Shown: positions 11,801-23,121 of the stretch, piece by piece
Layout of the letters: every line of letters starts with the position of its first letter
Numbering within the stretch: position 1 is the first letter of the stretch
DNA from: Collybiopsis luxurians FD-317 M1
Lineage: Eukaryota > Basidiomycota > Agaricomycetes > Agaricales > Omphalotaceae
Reading direction: 5' to 3'
NCBI GenBank assembly: GCA_000827265.1
Contig: KN834750.1
Location: forward strand, 62,001 to 126,000
DNA: 64,000 nt
The notes under the pieces: generated by a model
The model's input: the letters and a program-made list of their open reading frames with translations, nothing else
The model's database searches: none
Told to the model about the DNA's origin: nothing
Position numbers and translations under genes: made by a program

Positions 11801-14025
11801 AAGAGTACAACATTGATTTTACTACAATTGACAAGTCGGACGTTGAGGAAATCGATGTTTGTTCATTGCTATTTTTTTTTTCTGCTCTAGTTCTGATTCA
11901 ATTTCAGGCTGGGGAGGAAGGGCAACTCGAGCTACCTGGAAGTGACGTGAAACCGGGAGTTCTTCCCAAAATTATTGCTTCACTTGTCGAACGTCGTAAA
12001 CAAGTCAAATCTTACATGAAGGATCGAGGCGCGACAGCCACCCAGCTTGCGCAGGTAAGTAGGTACTCGCTATAAACAATCCATGTCTAATAATATGCCG
12101 TCTTGAAGTGGGATATCAAGCAGAAGGCTCTAAAACTAACCGCTAATAGTATGTACGGATGCTTGGGTTTCGAATACTCCCGTTTCTATGCTCGCCAGCT
12201 CGCGGCGCTCACTACACACATGGGACGAGAAATTCTTCAACATACCAAAGAACTCGCCGAGAGCATGCAACTTGATGTGAGTCTATATCTTTCCCTGCTG
12301 TGATTTGTACATTAATGATGTCCTACCAGGTCCTTTACGGTGACACGGATTCGCTCTTCGTCAATACCAACGCTGGCACGTTTTCCGATGCCCTCCGAGT
12401 CTCAAACGATTTCAAAAAGGCTGTAAACGAGCGATATAAGAAACTTGAAATTGACGTCGATGCCGTCTTCCAGCGGCTTTTGCTTTTGCAGAAAAAGAAG
12501 TACGCCGCGGTCAAGGTAGAAAATGGTACCCAGACTTCAATTGAAGTGAAGGGTCTCGACATGAAACGTCGAGAATACTGTACCTTGTCAAAGAATGTTT
12601 CTCAGTACGTAACCTTCCTTATGTCTCCATATGGTGTCATGAGCTTATGAGTTACACAGATATGTGCTAGGAAAGATTCTCTCGGGCGAAGCCACCGAGG
12701 TCGTGGTTGAACAAATTCACGATTACTTGACCAGTGTTGGTGAAAATGTTCGCACTGAAGCGTATCAGATAGAAGAATATGTTATCCATAAGGTGTGCAT
12801 TGAGTCCCTCAGCCGGCCTTAATCAAGAATGCTGATCCTTGTCTGCTTCAGCGACTTGGCAAGAATCCGGAAGATTACCCAAAGGCCGAAGGACAACCGC
12901 ATGTTCAAGTGGCGCTGAAGATGAAGGCCAAAGGAGGTACGGCTCGAGCTGGGGATGTTATTCCCTACGTGTTCTGTCTACCCGAAGGAGAAGAGACGGC
13001 AAAGACGACCCAGTCTGACAGGGCTAGGCACAGGGACGAAGTCCGCCGAGCTGGATTGAAAATTGGTAATCCAGCTTGACACGCTGAAAGTAAAATCTTT
13101 CAATGACCTTTTTCCCGCAGATGCCGAATATTATCTTTCTCAGCAGATTCTACCCCCAGTCCAGCGACTGTGTGAGGAGATTGAAGGCATTGATCGTGCA
13201 CACCTTGCTGAATGTCTCGGTATGTTCTCTTTTTGTGTGACTCTGATAAATGTCAAACTGACTCTGCTTCAGGCCTGGATGTGAACAAGTATCGCAACGC
13301 CTACAGTTCGAGTACTTCGGAGGACTCAGCGTTCGCATCGTTTGACTCGCTCAAATCTGATAAAGATCGCTACAAGGACGTGAGCCACTTTGAAGTCAAG
13401 TGCAGGAGCTGTAAACAGTCATTCGAGTTCAAACCATTAAACGATCCAGTAGGTAATTTCTAGGTTCCATTAAAATATGATCTAATGGAGTATCATCAAG
13501 GACTGTTGCCTCCGATCCGAGGGTGCACTGTGTCCAAAATGTAAAGCCCCGCTCTCGCGGACGAGTTTGCAGGCGCAGATGGAAACCCAAATCAGGCAGC
13601 AACTCTCCTTATTCTACCAAAAATGGGTCGTATGCTCTGACCATACTTGCGGGTACAGAACGAGGATGATGGGCGTCTACGGTCGCACTTGCTTACGTCC
13701 AGGATGTAACAGCAGAGTTACTTTCGAGGTAGGTCTCCCTTTATTTTTTCAGTTCTAGTAACGCTCTAAATTCTAATGTCTTTAGTACTCTGACGAAAAT
13801 ATGTACAACCAACTTCGTTATTACGCCTACCTCTTTGACGGTCAACGAGCGATCAAGAACGCCGCAGGAACGGCCGAGCTCGAGAGCGTTGATGCTCTCG
13901 CAGCTCGACATTCTGAGCTGATGCGCCTCATGTCACTCTGTGCCAAGAAGTATCTGGATGAATATGCCTGGAGGTGGGTTGATTTGAAGAATTTGTTTGG
14001 CAATATGAAGCTAGTAAAATCTTGA
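8813..14025 (+). CDS. POL1: DNA polymerase alpha catalytic subunit
   Basis: Catalytic p180 subunit of the polymerase alpha-primase complex, which extends RNA primers at replication origins and on the lagging strand. The N-terminal p180 region is acidic/Lys-rich ([19 protein letters not shown], then [13 protein letters not shown]). The inactive exonuclease-like region carries [11 protein letters not shown] and [12 protein letters not shown]. Family B motifs are intact: [10 protein letters not shown] (near 11,770), [13 protein letters not shown] (12,130), YGDTDSLF (12,335) and KKKYAAVKV (12,495). Two C-terminal zinc-binding modules follow (CRSCK...[13 protein letters not shown] near 13,400-13,550, then [11 protein letters not shown]...CLRPGC near 13,640-13,710). 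It ends [11 protein letters not shown]. About twelve introns; the one at 10,232-10,285 appears to use a GC donor. The in-frame TAA at 10,243 lies inside that intron, so the gene is not broken. Confidence 0.96.
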
Positions 14026-14229
14026 GCCATGTTCTTGGGACATTTGTATTTATTGTAGATCATTCCAGTTGTATTTAAGTTGAATTGTATACTACATGTA
14101 CCAGCATTCATTTCTACCTTGAGCTGGACAAATTTTGGCCTCCATCGAGGGCAGAGTCGCTGTTTCGATTTCTGACTCATGCGCCCTTAAGCCTAGACGC
14201 ACCGTTGCTTTTTTAACTCTTCGCTTCCC

Positions 14230-15310
14230 ATGGCTCAGCCAAAGCCTACCATCGCCATAATCGGCGCAGGCACTATGGGTTCCAAAATGGCTCTCCGGTT
14301 GTTTCAAACGGGAGCAGGACCCATTCTAACCAATCTAGACGGCCGATCACCAGATAGCTGGAAGCGGGCGACAGAATGCGGAATGCAAAACGCGTCCTAT
14401 TCCTCTATCGTCTCTCAAGCATCCTACATCCTCAGCGTCGTCCCACCCAAAGACGCATTCTCCATCGCACATCTCGTCGTCGATGCTGTCAAGGCCTCCC
14501 CTCCCGCTCACAAGGTCATTTTCGCGGACTGCAATGCTACCAGCCCGCAGAGTGCGAAAGAGATGAGCGGGCTTTTTAATGGTACTGGAGTGACATTTAT
14601 CGATGGGGGTATCATTGGAGGGCCCCCTTCGGATACTTTTAACCCCGGTCTTTACATCTGCGCGGATAAAAGGGATGAGGCCCATTTGGACGAGCTGGAA
14701 GGGGCACTGAAAAAGTATGGTCTTCAACCATTTCCACTCAAGGGCGAAGGATCAGGTATAGGCGATGCTAGTGCAGTCAAGATGGCAAATGCTGTAAGTC
14801 TAACTGAACGATCTTTCTGAGCGCAAGAGATGGACTTTTTTTACGGTAGGGCGTCGTGAAAGGCACTATCGCGCTGCTCACTTCGATGATCCTCGGTATG
14901 TAAATTTCAATTAATACCACCAAGAATTCGAGTTTAGCTCTCCCTGGCTCGCAGCCTCGCATGCCTCCTCACCGACCACAGCCAGTGGGCTCCTGCACTC
15001 TCTGCATATTTCTCAATCTACTTTTCTCGACCAAATGGGCCGCCTTGTTCCACAAATGACACCCAAAGCCTATCGTTTCGTCGCCGAGATGCAGGAAGTA
15101 GCGAGGTTTGTGGAAGTTCAGCCAGAAGGCGAGGCTATGGCTAGGATATACGATGGGACGGCGCAACTTTTTCAGAGAATAGCAAAGGCAAAGGAGGAAG
15201 AGAAGCCAGGGGAGGGTGGGGATATCGATGTTATTATGGCGGTTGCAGAGGAGGCAAAGAAGCTTTGGGAAAAAGACAAGGGACTTAGCTGGGCTCCACC
15301 GCCGAATTGA
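14230..15310 (+). CDS. NAD(P)-binding 6-phosphogluconate dehydrogenase-like protein
   Basis: Beta-hydroxyacid dehydrogenase superfamily protein of 321 aa from three exons (14230-14793, 14850-14895, 14955-15310). The N-terminal Rossmann fold begins at once with IAIIGAGTMGSKMALRL (GxGxxG). FIDGGIIGGPP is the substrate-binding loop, and ASAVKMANAGVVKG provides the catalytic Lys region. The C-terminal helical domain resembles the DUF1932-type C-terminus of putative phosphogluconate/3-hydroxyisobutyrate dehydrogenases. Substrate cannot be fixed from sequence. Length fits a single-domain-pair short member (about 300 aa). The gene converges on MRPL6. Confidence 0.85.
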
Positions 15311-15533
15311 GCGGCGAACCAGACGCGTCGTTTTAGGGAAGGTAACAGAGTAGACAAAGAAAGTAGAACCAGAGTGATATCTTATTATAAGCCAGACTGC
15401 CGGATAACGTCTGAATGGGCTGGGACCTACGCGTCTTAGCTGACGCGTTACATGGCACTCTTGCTCTGTGAAATAGTCCTGAACATGAGAACAGACGCGT
15501 CGTAATCCAGTAATGGTATTTTCCGGATGCTGT
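15311..15533. repeat. Cluster of four ACGCGT motifs between convergent genes
   Basis: ACGCGT occurs at 15323-15328, 15429-15434, 15443-15448 and 15495-15500. Each is flanked so that GACGCGT can be read on one strand. The gap lies between two 3' ends, so it is not an obvious promoter. Direct observation; function unknown. Confidence 0.5.
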
Positions 15534-16235
15534 CTACTTCTTTTTAACGCTCTTTATTCTAATTTTTTCGTCTCCGACAAAGATTCCCTGAAATTGGATG
15601 GTCAGCGTCGCTAACTGAATTCAAGTTGTGCAAATTACCTTGCCCTTGTATGGCTCTGGTTTTCTATAACTCCTGACCTTCGCAGCAAACAAACCCAGTA
15701 AATGCTTGTCGGTGCAGAACAGCTGGATTTTCGTTGGTGTCGGAACCTCACATTTGATGTATGGAGGTACAGGAACATGAACGGAATGGGAATAACCCAA
15801 CTTCATTGTAAGTCTCATTCCATTGCCACCATCCAGCGTTCCCCGTGGATCTTGCTCGAGCTGAGCTCTGTAGCCCACCCCAACAAGGTAAAGCGGAACC
15901 TTGAACCCTTCAGTCATGCCTGTGATCGCATTGAATATGTGTGTCCGAGTAGTGCCCCACATCTGCCGTTGGACTTTGATTTCAGCGTCTTCAACGGATA
16001 CTTCCATCATATTTTGTTCAGGAAATTTTATACGAACAAAAGGGTGTAGAGGGACAGAGGTGGATCCTAAAGGACCGGTGACGGTGAGTGCTGTTGGAGA
16101 TGGGGTAAAGGAAACATTTTGTGGAAGAAGAATGGGTTTTCCGCCAATATGAGAAACGTGTTTCAATGATATTGCAGAAGAGCTGAACGAGCGTAGAAAA
16201 AAGTTTGAAGACGGCGGCGGACGTGGTAGTAGCAT
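15534..16235 (-). CDS. MRPL6: Mitochondrial large ribosomal subunit protein uL6m
   Basis: Bacterial-type L6 of the mitochondrial 54S subunit, 216 aa from two exons (16235-15639 and 15587-15534). The first ~25 residues (MLLPRPPPSSNFFLRSFSSS) form a basic, Ser-rich, acid-free presequence suited to mitochondrial import. The L6 body follows, with KPILLPQNVSF, VPLYLVGVGYRA and the L6 signature PEPYKGKGIFVGDE. That signature is completed only after splicing, because the unspliced frame stops at 15621. The start lies only 48 bp from the divergent VMA11 start. Convergent with the dehydrogenase. Confidence 0.93.
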
Positions 16236-16283
16236 TGCAAGAGTCGGGCGCTTGTTTAACTTGACCCGCTACTCCCAACAGAA
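16236..16283. promoter_or_regulatory. 48-bp bidirectional gap MRPL6/VMA11
   Basis: Start codons of the two divergent genes are separated by only 48 bp, so at least one core promoter must overlap the other gene's 5' end, or transcription must start inside the partner. No TATA box is visible in the gap. Depends on both start choices being right, which protein similarity supports. Confidence 0.5.
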
Positions 16284-17087
16284 ATGTCCGTCTGCCCTCC
16301 ATATGCTCCATTCTTTGGCTTTGCTGGCGTAGCTTCCGCTGTGAGTGTATTCCAATGAATATCTATCCCAGTCAATTTCTGACCCAGTCGCAATAGATGG
16401 TCCTCAGCAGTATGTCACTTGGCTTGTTTTAATCAACTGTTTAACACAACTTATACAGCGGTGGGAGCTGCGTACGGTACGGCCAAGGCAGGAATTGGTA
16501 TCGCAGGTCTTGGAACGTTCAAACCTGAATTAATCATGAAGGTGTGTTCACTTGTCATCTCCTGAGTATCGTACCCTAACGCTTAGATTCCAGTCACTTA
16601 TACCAGTAGTCATGTCTGGTATCATTGCCGTATATGGCCTCGTCGTTTCTGTACTTATATCCGGCGCACGTATGTTCTCAAGATTTTCCGATACTGGCGA
16701 CCTTCATTAACCGCTGCGCAGTAACATCTGAAGGCTATCCACTATTTGCGGGCTTTGTCCATCTTGGCGCTGGACTGGCTTGTGGATTTACCGGACTCAC
16801 AGCTGGGTATGCCATTGGTATTGTGGGAGACGCGGTAGGTACCCTTGAGTGTCGAAATTTCCCGTGTCTCATACCCCGGCAGTGCGTGCGTGCATACGTG
16901 CAAGAATCCAAAGTGTTTGTGTCGATGGTCCTCATTCTCATTTTCGCCGAAGTACTGGGATTGTACGGGTACGCCGCTCTGACTTTCTCAGGTTTGTGAA
17001 ATTGACTGACTCCCATATAGACTGATTGTTGCTCTCATTATGAACTCTAAAGTAGCCAGTGGTTTAGGGGATGTATGTTACAGTTAA
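16284..17087 (+). CDS. VMA11: V-type ATPase proteolipid subunit c'
   Basis: Proteolipid of the membrane Vo ring that carries protons in the vacuolar ATPase; 164 aa, four TM helices. Seven exons are needed: 16284-16340, a 13-nt microexon 16397-16409, 16459-16541, 16594-16669, 16722-16834, 16883-16968 and 17021-17087. Helix 4 holds the proton-carrying Glu ([11 protein letters not shown]). It is assigned to the fungal-specific c' rather than c because [37 protein letters not shown] and SGYAIG-like TAGYAIG match yeast Vma11 better than Vma3. C-terminal tail [11 protein letters not shown] is a little longer than usual. Convergent with the ZCCHC10-like gene. Confidence 0.93.
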
Positions 17088-17166
17088 GTTGCGACGATTA
17101 CAGCACTCTAATATCTCCTTGTCTCATACCCCAACTCCAAATGTTACAATACGGATTGCAATTAAA

Positions 17167-17831
17167 TCATCTTGAAGACGGCCGACTTTTACTGTCACTC
17201 CTGCTTCTGCTTCTCCTCCTGCGACGCTTGTTACGTCGTGCACTATCTTGCGAAGAGTCGCTTTCAGAATCCGAACTGGATGAATGTTCAGAGTCCGAAC
17301 TGGAATCAGAGTCAGATTCACTATGAGAACTGGACGAGGAATCAGAATCTGAGGATGATGATGAATCGGTTCTAACAAAGAATGAGAGTTGAGAATAATT
17401 TTGAGGAAATGCAACACACTCTCGAGACCTCTTCTTCCCACTTGCTTTGGCTCGTTCCTTTTCCTTTTCTTCTAGAATACGATTTGCTGTTCCAGCTCTG
17501 GTAAACTGTGAATGAGTCCGTCAAACCGCGAGTTGTCCTCTACGTACGGTTTCTTAAACTCCTCCGGAACCTCTACAGATGGTTTTCCGCTGGCTTTAAG
17601 CTTAGCTACAACCTTTGGATTTTCCAATTGCTCCGTCCTTGATGGTCTCGAGATATATGGGCGGCTTCCTTTGCATTCATAAGTATAATGTCCTGTTGAG
17701 AATTAGTTGAGTGTGAATCGAGCAATAATGATTGAGTAAAGGGTACCGGTTCCAAGGCATTTCTGGCATACAGTGCTCGATGTTGCTCGAGGAGCATTCC
17801 TTGAACGGTGATGAGGAGCAAATTTAGACAT
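17167..17831 (-). CDS. ZCCHC10-like zinc-knuckle protein with SD/SR-rich tail
   Basis: Small nuclear protein resembling human ZCCHC10. Exon 1 (17831-17747) encodes MSKFAPHHRSRNAPRATSS then CQKC; splicing completes the knuckle CQKCLGTGHYTYEC (C-x2-C-x4-H-x4-C), followed by SRPYISRPSRTEQLENP, the segment conserved next to the knuckle. A second intron joins EEFKKP to AGTANRILEEKEKERAK (acceptor after TTACCAG, because the nearer AG would give a stop). A 48-nt intron probably removes the stretch between KKRSRE and TDSSSS. The tail is a Ser/Asp repeat and then an Arg/Ser stretch (RRNKRRRRRSRSRS), ending at TGA 17167-17169. The arrangement suggests RNA or splicing-factor contacts; this is inference. 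Confidence 0.8.
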
Positions 17832-17898
17832 GATGGTTTCGAACAATGAGTGCTGAGCACGCGTCCGAAAAGTTTTCCCGTCACAATCCCCTTTCCCA
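17832..17898. promoter_or_regulatory. 67-bp bidirectional gap with GACGCGT motif
   Basis: The start codons of the ZCCHC10-like and histone-fold genes are 67 bp apart. ACGCGTC (GACGCGT on the minus strand) sits in the middle at 17859-17865, the same 7-mer found in other gaps of this window. Use as a shared regulatory element is inferred. Confidence 0.4.
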
Positions 17899-19263
17899 AT
17901 GTCTACATCCACTGAACCTTTGAATAATTCTTTTATAAACCCGGACCCTACATCTATCTCTGAATCTATTTCGGCTCCGAATCCGCAATGGAAACTCGCT
18001 GAAAAGAACGGTCACACAGAAGCCGACGACGAAGACGATGAGATTGTCGAGGACGATGAGGAAGAGGAAATTGACCAACTGGCTTCTGCTTCAGAGCCAG
18101 ACGACGAAGAAGATCCTGCTTCTGCTTCGGCCGCTGGAACGAGCACTGGAACTGGCCCAAGACGATATCGCCGTACTCCTGGGACGACTTGCTTGCCTGC
18201 GACTAAGATTGAGAATATTTTACAAGCAGATGGTAGGAGATACGCCGCCCACTCTCCTTTTTCTGTCTTGAACCTGTTATATAGGTGTAACGGGGAGTCT
18301 TTCATTATCCAAAGAAGGCCTATATGTCTTGTCCGTTGCCACAGTGAGTACAGCTCCAGTGTTGCTTCTACTCGAGACTCATGTTTTGTTCAGGAGGAAT
18401 TCATTAAACGTCTCGTACAGGGCGGGCACAGACAGGCCAGTGCAGCTAGAAGAAACGCGATGAATTATCGTGATATGGGTAGGTTCTGCTCCTCTGAGCT
18501 TCAAACACCACTCCCCTTCTAATGCTCGATCATATAAGCTGATACTACGCGGCAATACCAAGAATTTATGTTTCTAAAAGGTGCTTCCCAGCATATTCTT
18601 TCTTTCTTGTCATCTCAATGACGCGACGCGCAACCTCTAGAAATTATCCCTTACCCCATATCCCTCGCTGATGCCTTTGAACTACGAGAAGCTCTCGCGA
18701 AAGATTCTACTTTTGCAGACACGCCGCAAGCACCACCTTCCGGATCCGTTTCAGCACCTGCAAGGAATTCATCAGCTTCCTCTTCTAAATCGAAATCGAG
18801 ACAGCAATCTATGGTGAACGGACAAGAAAAGACCAACGGAAATACGAGCTCCTCACTCACACCCAGAGCCACCGTTCGTGATGGTGTGGTAACTCATGGT
18901 TCATTCAGATGGCACGTACAGCGAGTTCGACCGCCTGCTTCCTCCAGTGTCATCGATGCTCGCCAGTGGACGCACTGGACGGAACCGATAACACCGACAG
19001 CTCGAGCCCCCCACGCGGAGTCGAGCGCAAACGCACAGAAACGCGAGGAAGGGATGAGCCCAATTCCGACAAACCCGAACGCCAACGGCACTCCTTCTGA
19101 ACTTCCACCGTCTTCGTCTTCATCGTCTGCTGCCCCTCAAACAGAGACGTTTGGGGCTGCAGCTTATACTACCGGTCCCGCAAGCGGATTTCTGACATCA
19201 GCGCAGGGGCCACAGCAAAATTTGGGACGTACAATTTACACTCAGGAAACACCGCCAGTTTAG
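17899..19263 (+). CDS. Histone-fold (CBF/NF-Y type) protein, POLE4/Dpb3-like
   Basis: Nuclear DNA-binding histone-fold protein. An acidic N-terminal region (EADDEDDEIVEDDEEEEID) precedes the fold: LPATKIENILQADG, intron, GSLSLSKEGLYVLSVATEEFIKRLVQGG, then RRNAMNYRDM and, after two more introns, QYQEFMFLKEIIPYP. The order (short helix, long helix, NYRDMA, FMFLKEIIP) resembles the Dpb3/POLE4 and CHRAC small-subunit group rather than NF-YC. The C-terminal third is Ser/Pro/Ala-rich low complexity and its exact splicing is uncertain: a reading without further introns runs to the stop at 19263. Whether it belongs to polymerase epsilon, a chromatin remodeller or a transcription complex cannot be decided here. 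Confidence 0.75.
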
Positions 19264-19389
19264 CGTTGTACTATAGTACATAGTTGATCTTATCATTTTC
19301 CATTTGCGAACTTGCCCCTGTGTATTCTAGATAAGATAACCTCCCCAGTGTTCGGCTCAACATTAGCTCTTCTTTGAATATCTACAACC

Positions 19390-20925
19390 ATGGTCATCGA
19401 ATCTTCCCCATCAACTAATAGTTCCCTCTCGTTACCAATTATTAATATCACACCATACCTTCTTCAATCCTCGCCTGAAGTCGAAGCACGGCGAGCGAGC
19501 GTATCATCGGCAATCCACTCAGCCTGTAGAGATTTCGGGTTTTTCTATCTTGATATCTCCGCTATCGCTGATCCAAGGGAGGCTGAAGAACTTACAGAGT
19601 TGGCGAGGGAGTTTTTCAAATTGCCACAGGAAGAAAAGGATAAACTTGCGTTGAACAACCAGGATCATGCGAGAGGTGGGTGTGATCGGGTAAAGTAGCA
19701 ATTGTCCAATTGTCGTTTTACCATGGTAATACTCAGGTTATGCAAGACTGAAGGAGAACGTAACTAATGGCAAAGCCGACAATCACGAGGGCTTAGATTT
19801 CTATAAACCCGTGTCCAATCCTGATAAAACCAAACCGCTCTGGGGAGAGAATCAATGGCCGACAGTACCTCACCAGTTCAGGGAAAAGTTCGAGGCCTGG
19901 GTGGACAAGATGAAGATACTGGGATTGATTGTAATGGAAGCGTGCGCTCAATCAAATAAAATCATCGATTTGCTTCAACTCTGAAAATCCTTCTCAGAAT
20001 GGCCGCTGGGTTGGGAATGACTGCAGAAGAGTGGAAAGAACTTCGAAGTCAAGTCGACGACAGCTTTTGGGTTATGAGAGCCATAGGTTCCTGAGTGCTT
20101 GTATTTAGCTTGCTCCTGAATTGTTATTAATATCCGTACTTCAGGATACCCTCCGCTACCGAACGATCACGACGGATTCTCGTGTGGTGCTCACAAGTAT
20201 GTGTTGGGATCCATGTCCATCTTGTCTATGCTGCTAATGGATTGTTCGCGATTTAGAGACTATGGCTGCTTAACGTACGGCTTTTTATGGGCTGGACAGC
20301 TCACGATCGGACTGAAACCTTGACTTTACAGATTTCTACATGCCGACCCTACACGCGATGCTCTACAAGTCTTCCTCCGACGGTCCAACGCTGGTCCGGA
20401 TCTATCTGGGCTACCTTCAGAGCAAGGTGACGAAGAAGGCGTATGGATAACTGCTGATCCTGTCCTGGGTTGCGTTGTTTGTAATATTGGAGAAAGTGAG
20501 TCTGTTGAGCGGTCCTGCATCGCCTTTGATTATACTGGACTTTGCTCTAGTGTGGGAGATATGGTCAAATGGGCTTTACAAGTCTACTCTACATAGAGTC
20601 GTGCACAGGGGAAGTAACTACCGGTGAGCCATATTCTTCCAATGTGTCTGAATATCGGCTGACTTGTATTGTCCAGTGTTTCGTGAGTTCAAAACTCTCT
20701 TACCAGTTGATTATACAGAGCTTGAAATTACTTTGTAGCATCCCATTCTTTTTCGAGCCCAACTTTGATGCCCTGGTCAAACCCCTAGATGCTGCCCTTC
20801 GAATTCAACAGAAGGAAAAGCATGGAGATGAAAAAACCAGGGAATACAAGCCAACGGTCTATGGAGATTTCCTCTTGGCAAAAGTCGGCAACAACTTCGC
20901 TGCTGGAAAGGGCAAATACGACTAG
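19390..20925 (+). CDS. 2-oxoglutarate/Fe(II) oxygenase, isopenicillin N synthase-like
   Basis: Non-haem iron dioxygenase of the DIOX_N/2OG-FeII_Oxy family, cytosolic. The N-terminal DIOX_N part reads LPIINITPYLL and ACRDFGFFYLDIS. The core shows the metal motif HKD (HxD, in GAHKDYGCLTFL), the distal His in TLHRVVHRG, and the 2OG-binding RVS (YRVSIPFFFEPNF). All three ligand positions and the Arg are intact, so the enzyme should be active. At least seven short introns. The product ends AAGKGKYD at 20925. Members oxidise varied small molecules (antibiotics, plant hormones, toxins); substrate unknown. The next genes are a CrtC-like protein and an MFS exporter. Confidence 0.88.
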
Positions 20926-21161
20926 GACTAGACTGATTTACAGACTCTGCAGAAACACGGCAGGCCGCGATTGAGTGGTGTAGAGGAGAAGTGATGTATG
21001 GATGTTCTTGTATCTGGGAGAATCTTGTAAGTTACATATTTAAATTGGGTGTCTATGTGATTTTTCTGGATACGACTGCGAGAGTCGAGATTGAACGAAT
21101 AGGATTGATTAGCTGAGGGTAGAGTACTTGTGAATAGCAGTACGTATGAATACCAAACGGG

Positions 21162-22395
21162 TTAAGGTGTCAACGTAAATTGTTCGAATAACGAGGTTCC
21201 GTTATACCTCTGCTCATCGTTTTGGAATCCTCCACTGATCCCGCCAGTCCAACGTGAATACAACCCCGTTTCTCTTTGCAATACAAATGTTTCCGCCGTG
21301 ACCACGGCCTCGAATACGCCGCGGTCCTCCTCACCCAAATCGACTTTTATTTCGAAGCCCTGCGGGTTGCTTCCGACATGCGGTGGGTACGTCGTATTGC
21401 CGACTGGGCGGACGCTAACCTTGTCCGTTCCACAGGCGACTCCGATAATTTGGCCGTCCTGGGAGATGTACCCGCTAGCGTACTCTGTGCCGTTGGGTAT
21501 GATGGTGTCGAACCAGACGAGAGAATAGGGCCCCACTCTTGCGTGGCCCCAGTACCAACTGGAAACGGTGTCAAAGAATGGGACGTCCCCCCAATTCTAA
21601 GAAGCGGCATGGTGTAAGTTGCTTGACAACTTTTTATATATGAAAAGGTATTGCATACCTTGTCATGGTATCCAGAACCCGAAAAGGCGACATGTGTACC
21701 GTTGACCTTGAGTTCTACGACGGCGTGGGCGTCCGGAATGGCATTGGCCCAGCCAACGTGGGGCACAATCTCCATCTTCGTCCCTTGTTCAGCTGTGGAG
21801 CATGGGTAGTGGGATGGGGCAATCTTTGCATACATTAGTCTCAAACGACGGATTGTCGGAAATTGGGCAGACGACTCACCGAGTTGAACGAGATGAACCC
21901 CGTCACACCGAGCTCCTCCTCTGCGTCAAAAGTGACATTATACAGGGTCAGGTTTTCAGCGCCAGTAAACGCAGCACCGACTCCTTCCCAGTCACCTTGA
22001 ATGTCGGTATCATCTCCGCCCACTGTTAGCGTCGCCGCATTCGCATACGCGGTATTAAATGCCAAAACACCCGCATCGGGAGTCTGCAAACTGATCTGCG
22101 CGGCCAGAATATTCTTACCATCAGGCAAAAACGGGAAACTGGTGTTTGGGGCGGTGTAGAATACCACCACGGCAGAATAGGTGTGGTCCAAGGAGACGAC
22201 GTCAAAGTACCACCAGTCATACGAGGAGGCGTTGACGCTGGTTACCTTTGCGCCGTCGAAGGAGGAAGATGCGATGTACTGAGTGATGCTGTCCTCGTCG
22301 ACGATGGTAGGGGGATATTGTACCGAGAATGTCTGGGCAGAGATGCAGTTGAAGAAAAGACTCAACGCAAAGAAGGTATGTCTGGAAGCTCTCAT
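21162..22395 (-). CDS. Secreted CrtC/AttH lipocalin-like protein (putative hydratase or cyclase fold)
   Basis: Protein of the hydroxyneurosporene synthase (CrtC)/AttH-like superfamily, about 385 aa. ATG 22395 gives a clear signal peptide (MRASRHTFFALSLFFNCIS, Ala-Gln cleavage area). The hallmark SYDWWYFDVVS follows at about residue 55, then repeated beta-rich segments, a GYHDKNWGD motif rebuilt across an intron near 21,660-21,600, and YWGHARVGPYSLVWFD. Two introns (about 21,875-21,820 and 21,660-21,600). Several N-x-S/T sites fit secretion. In bacteria CrtC hydrates carotenoids; in fungi this fold is known in pericyclases of polyketide pathways. A specific reaction is not claimed. Confidence 0.78.
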
Positions 22396-23121
22396 TTTGT
22401 GGCTTGGAAGTTGGGTAGCTCGGCCATAATGGTTTGTAGTTTTTATCATGTATTCATCTTTCCAAGGTAATTGAATGTTTGGACACTTTCGCTGTTTCAG
22501 GATGGGTCAGCGGGGATTTGAAGAAGTCTGAGCTATCAGTGGATTCGGAATTTCGGGCGTTGTCACTGAACTTTCATGTCCATGTATATTTTACTAATTG
22601 TCAAGCCAAGACGTGTTATACCACCAGGCTTTGATACTATGGATTGACGTCAGATAAGAGAAAGACAACTCGTCTAAGGACTCGGTCATCATACGCATAC
22701 GCCTTCCACACTTACGCGTCAATCGCGGACATAGAACCGGGCTTACGCGTCCTACGTACAATAGAATGAAGAAAAACGTTAAGCCCCGGATAGAGCTAAA
22801 TTGCTTTGTTTATTTGCGAAAGGGACAAGTGAGACGGTGTACGAGAAGGGAATCTCCGACGGAACATCCGATACTGGGGACGATGAATATATAGCCGTCT
22901 AAGCGGCTTCAATGGCTGAAGAATGTTCAGAGCGAACATCCGTTGGCGATGGGCGTGGACGTTTCGGCAACAGGGCTAATGCTCGTTGCGTACAGTCAAA
23001 CTGTGTCGCTGTAATTACAGTATGGGGTGATGACTGTATTGTACTGTATAAATAGGATATGCATGTCTAACTGGAATATTGCATGATCTGGTAAAAACGT
23101 GATACGTATCCTTTTTTCGTG
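22396..23121. other. Intergenic region with two CTTACGCGTC motifs
   Basis: 726 bp between the CrtC-like start and the MFS 3' end. CTTACGCGTC occurs twice, at 22712-22721 and 22743-22752, which is 31 bp apart and about 320-350 bp upstream of the CrtC-like gene. Otherwise nothing recognisable. Confidence 0.4.
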
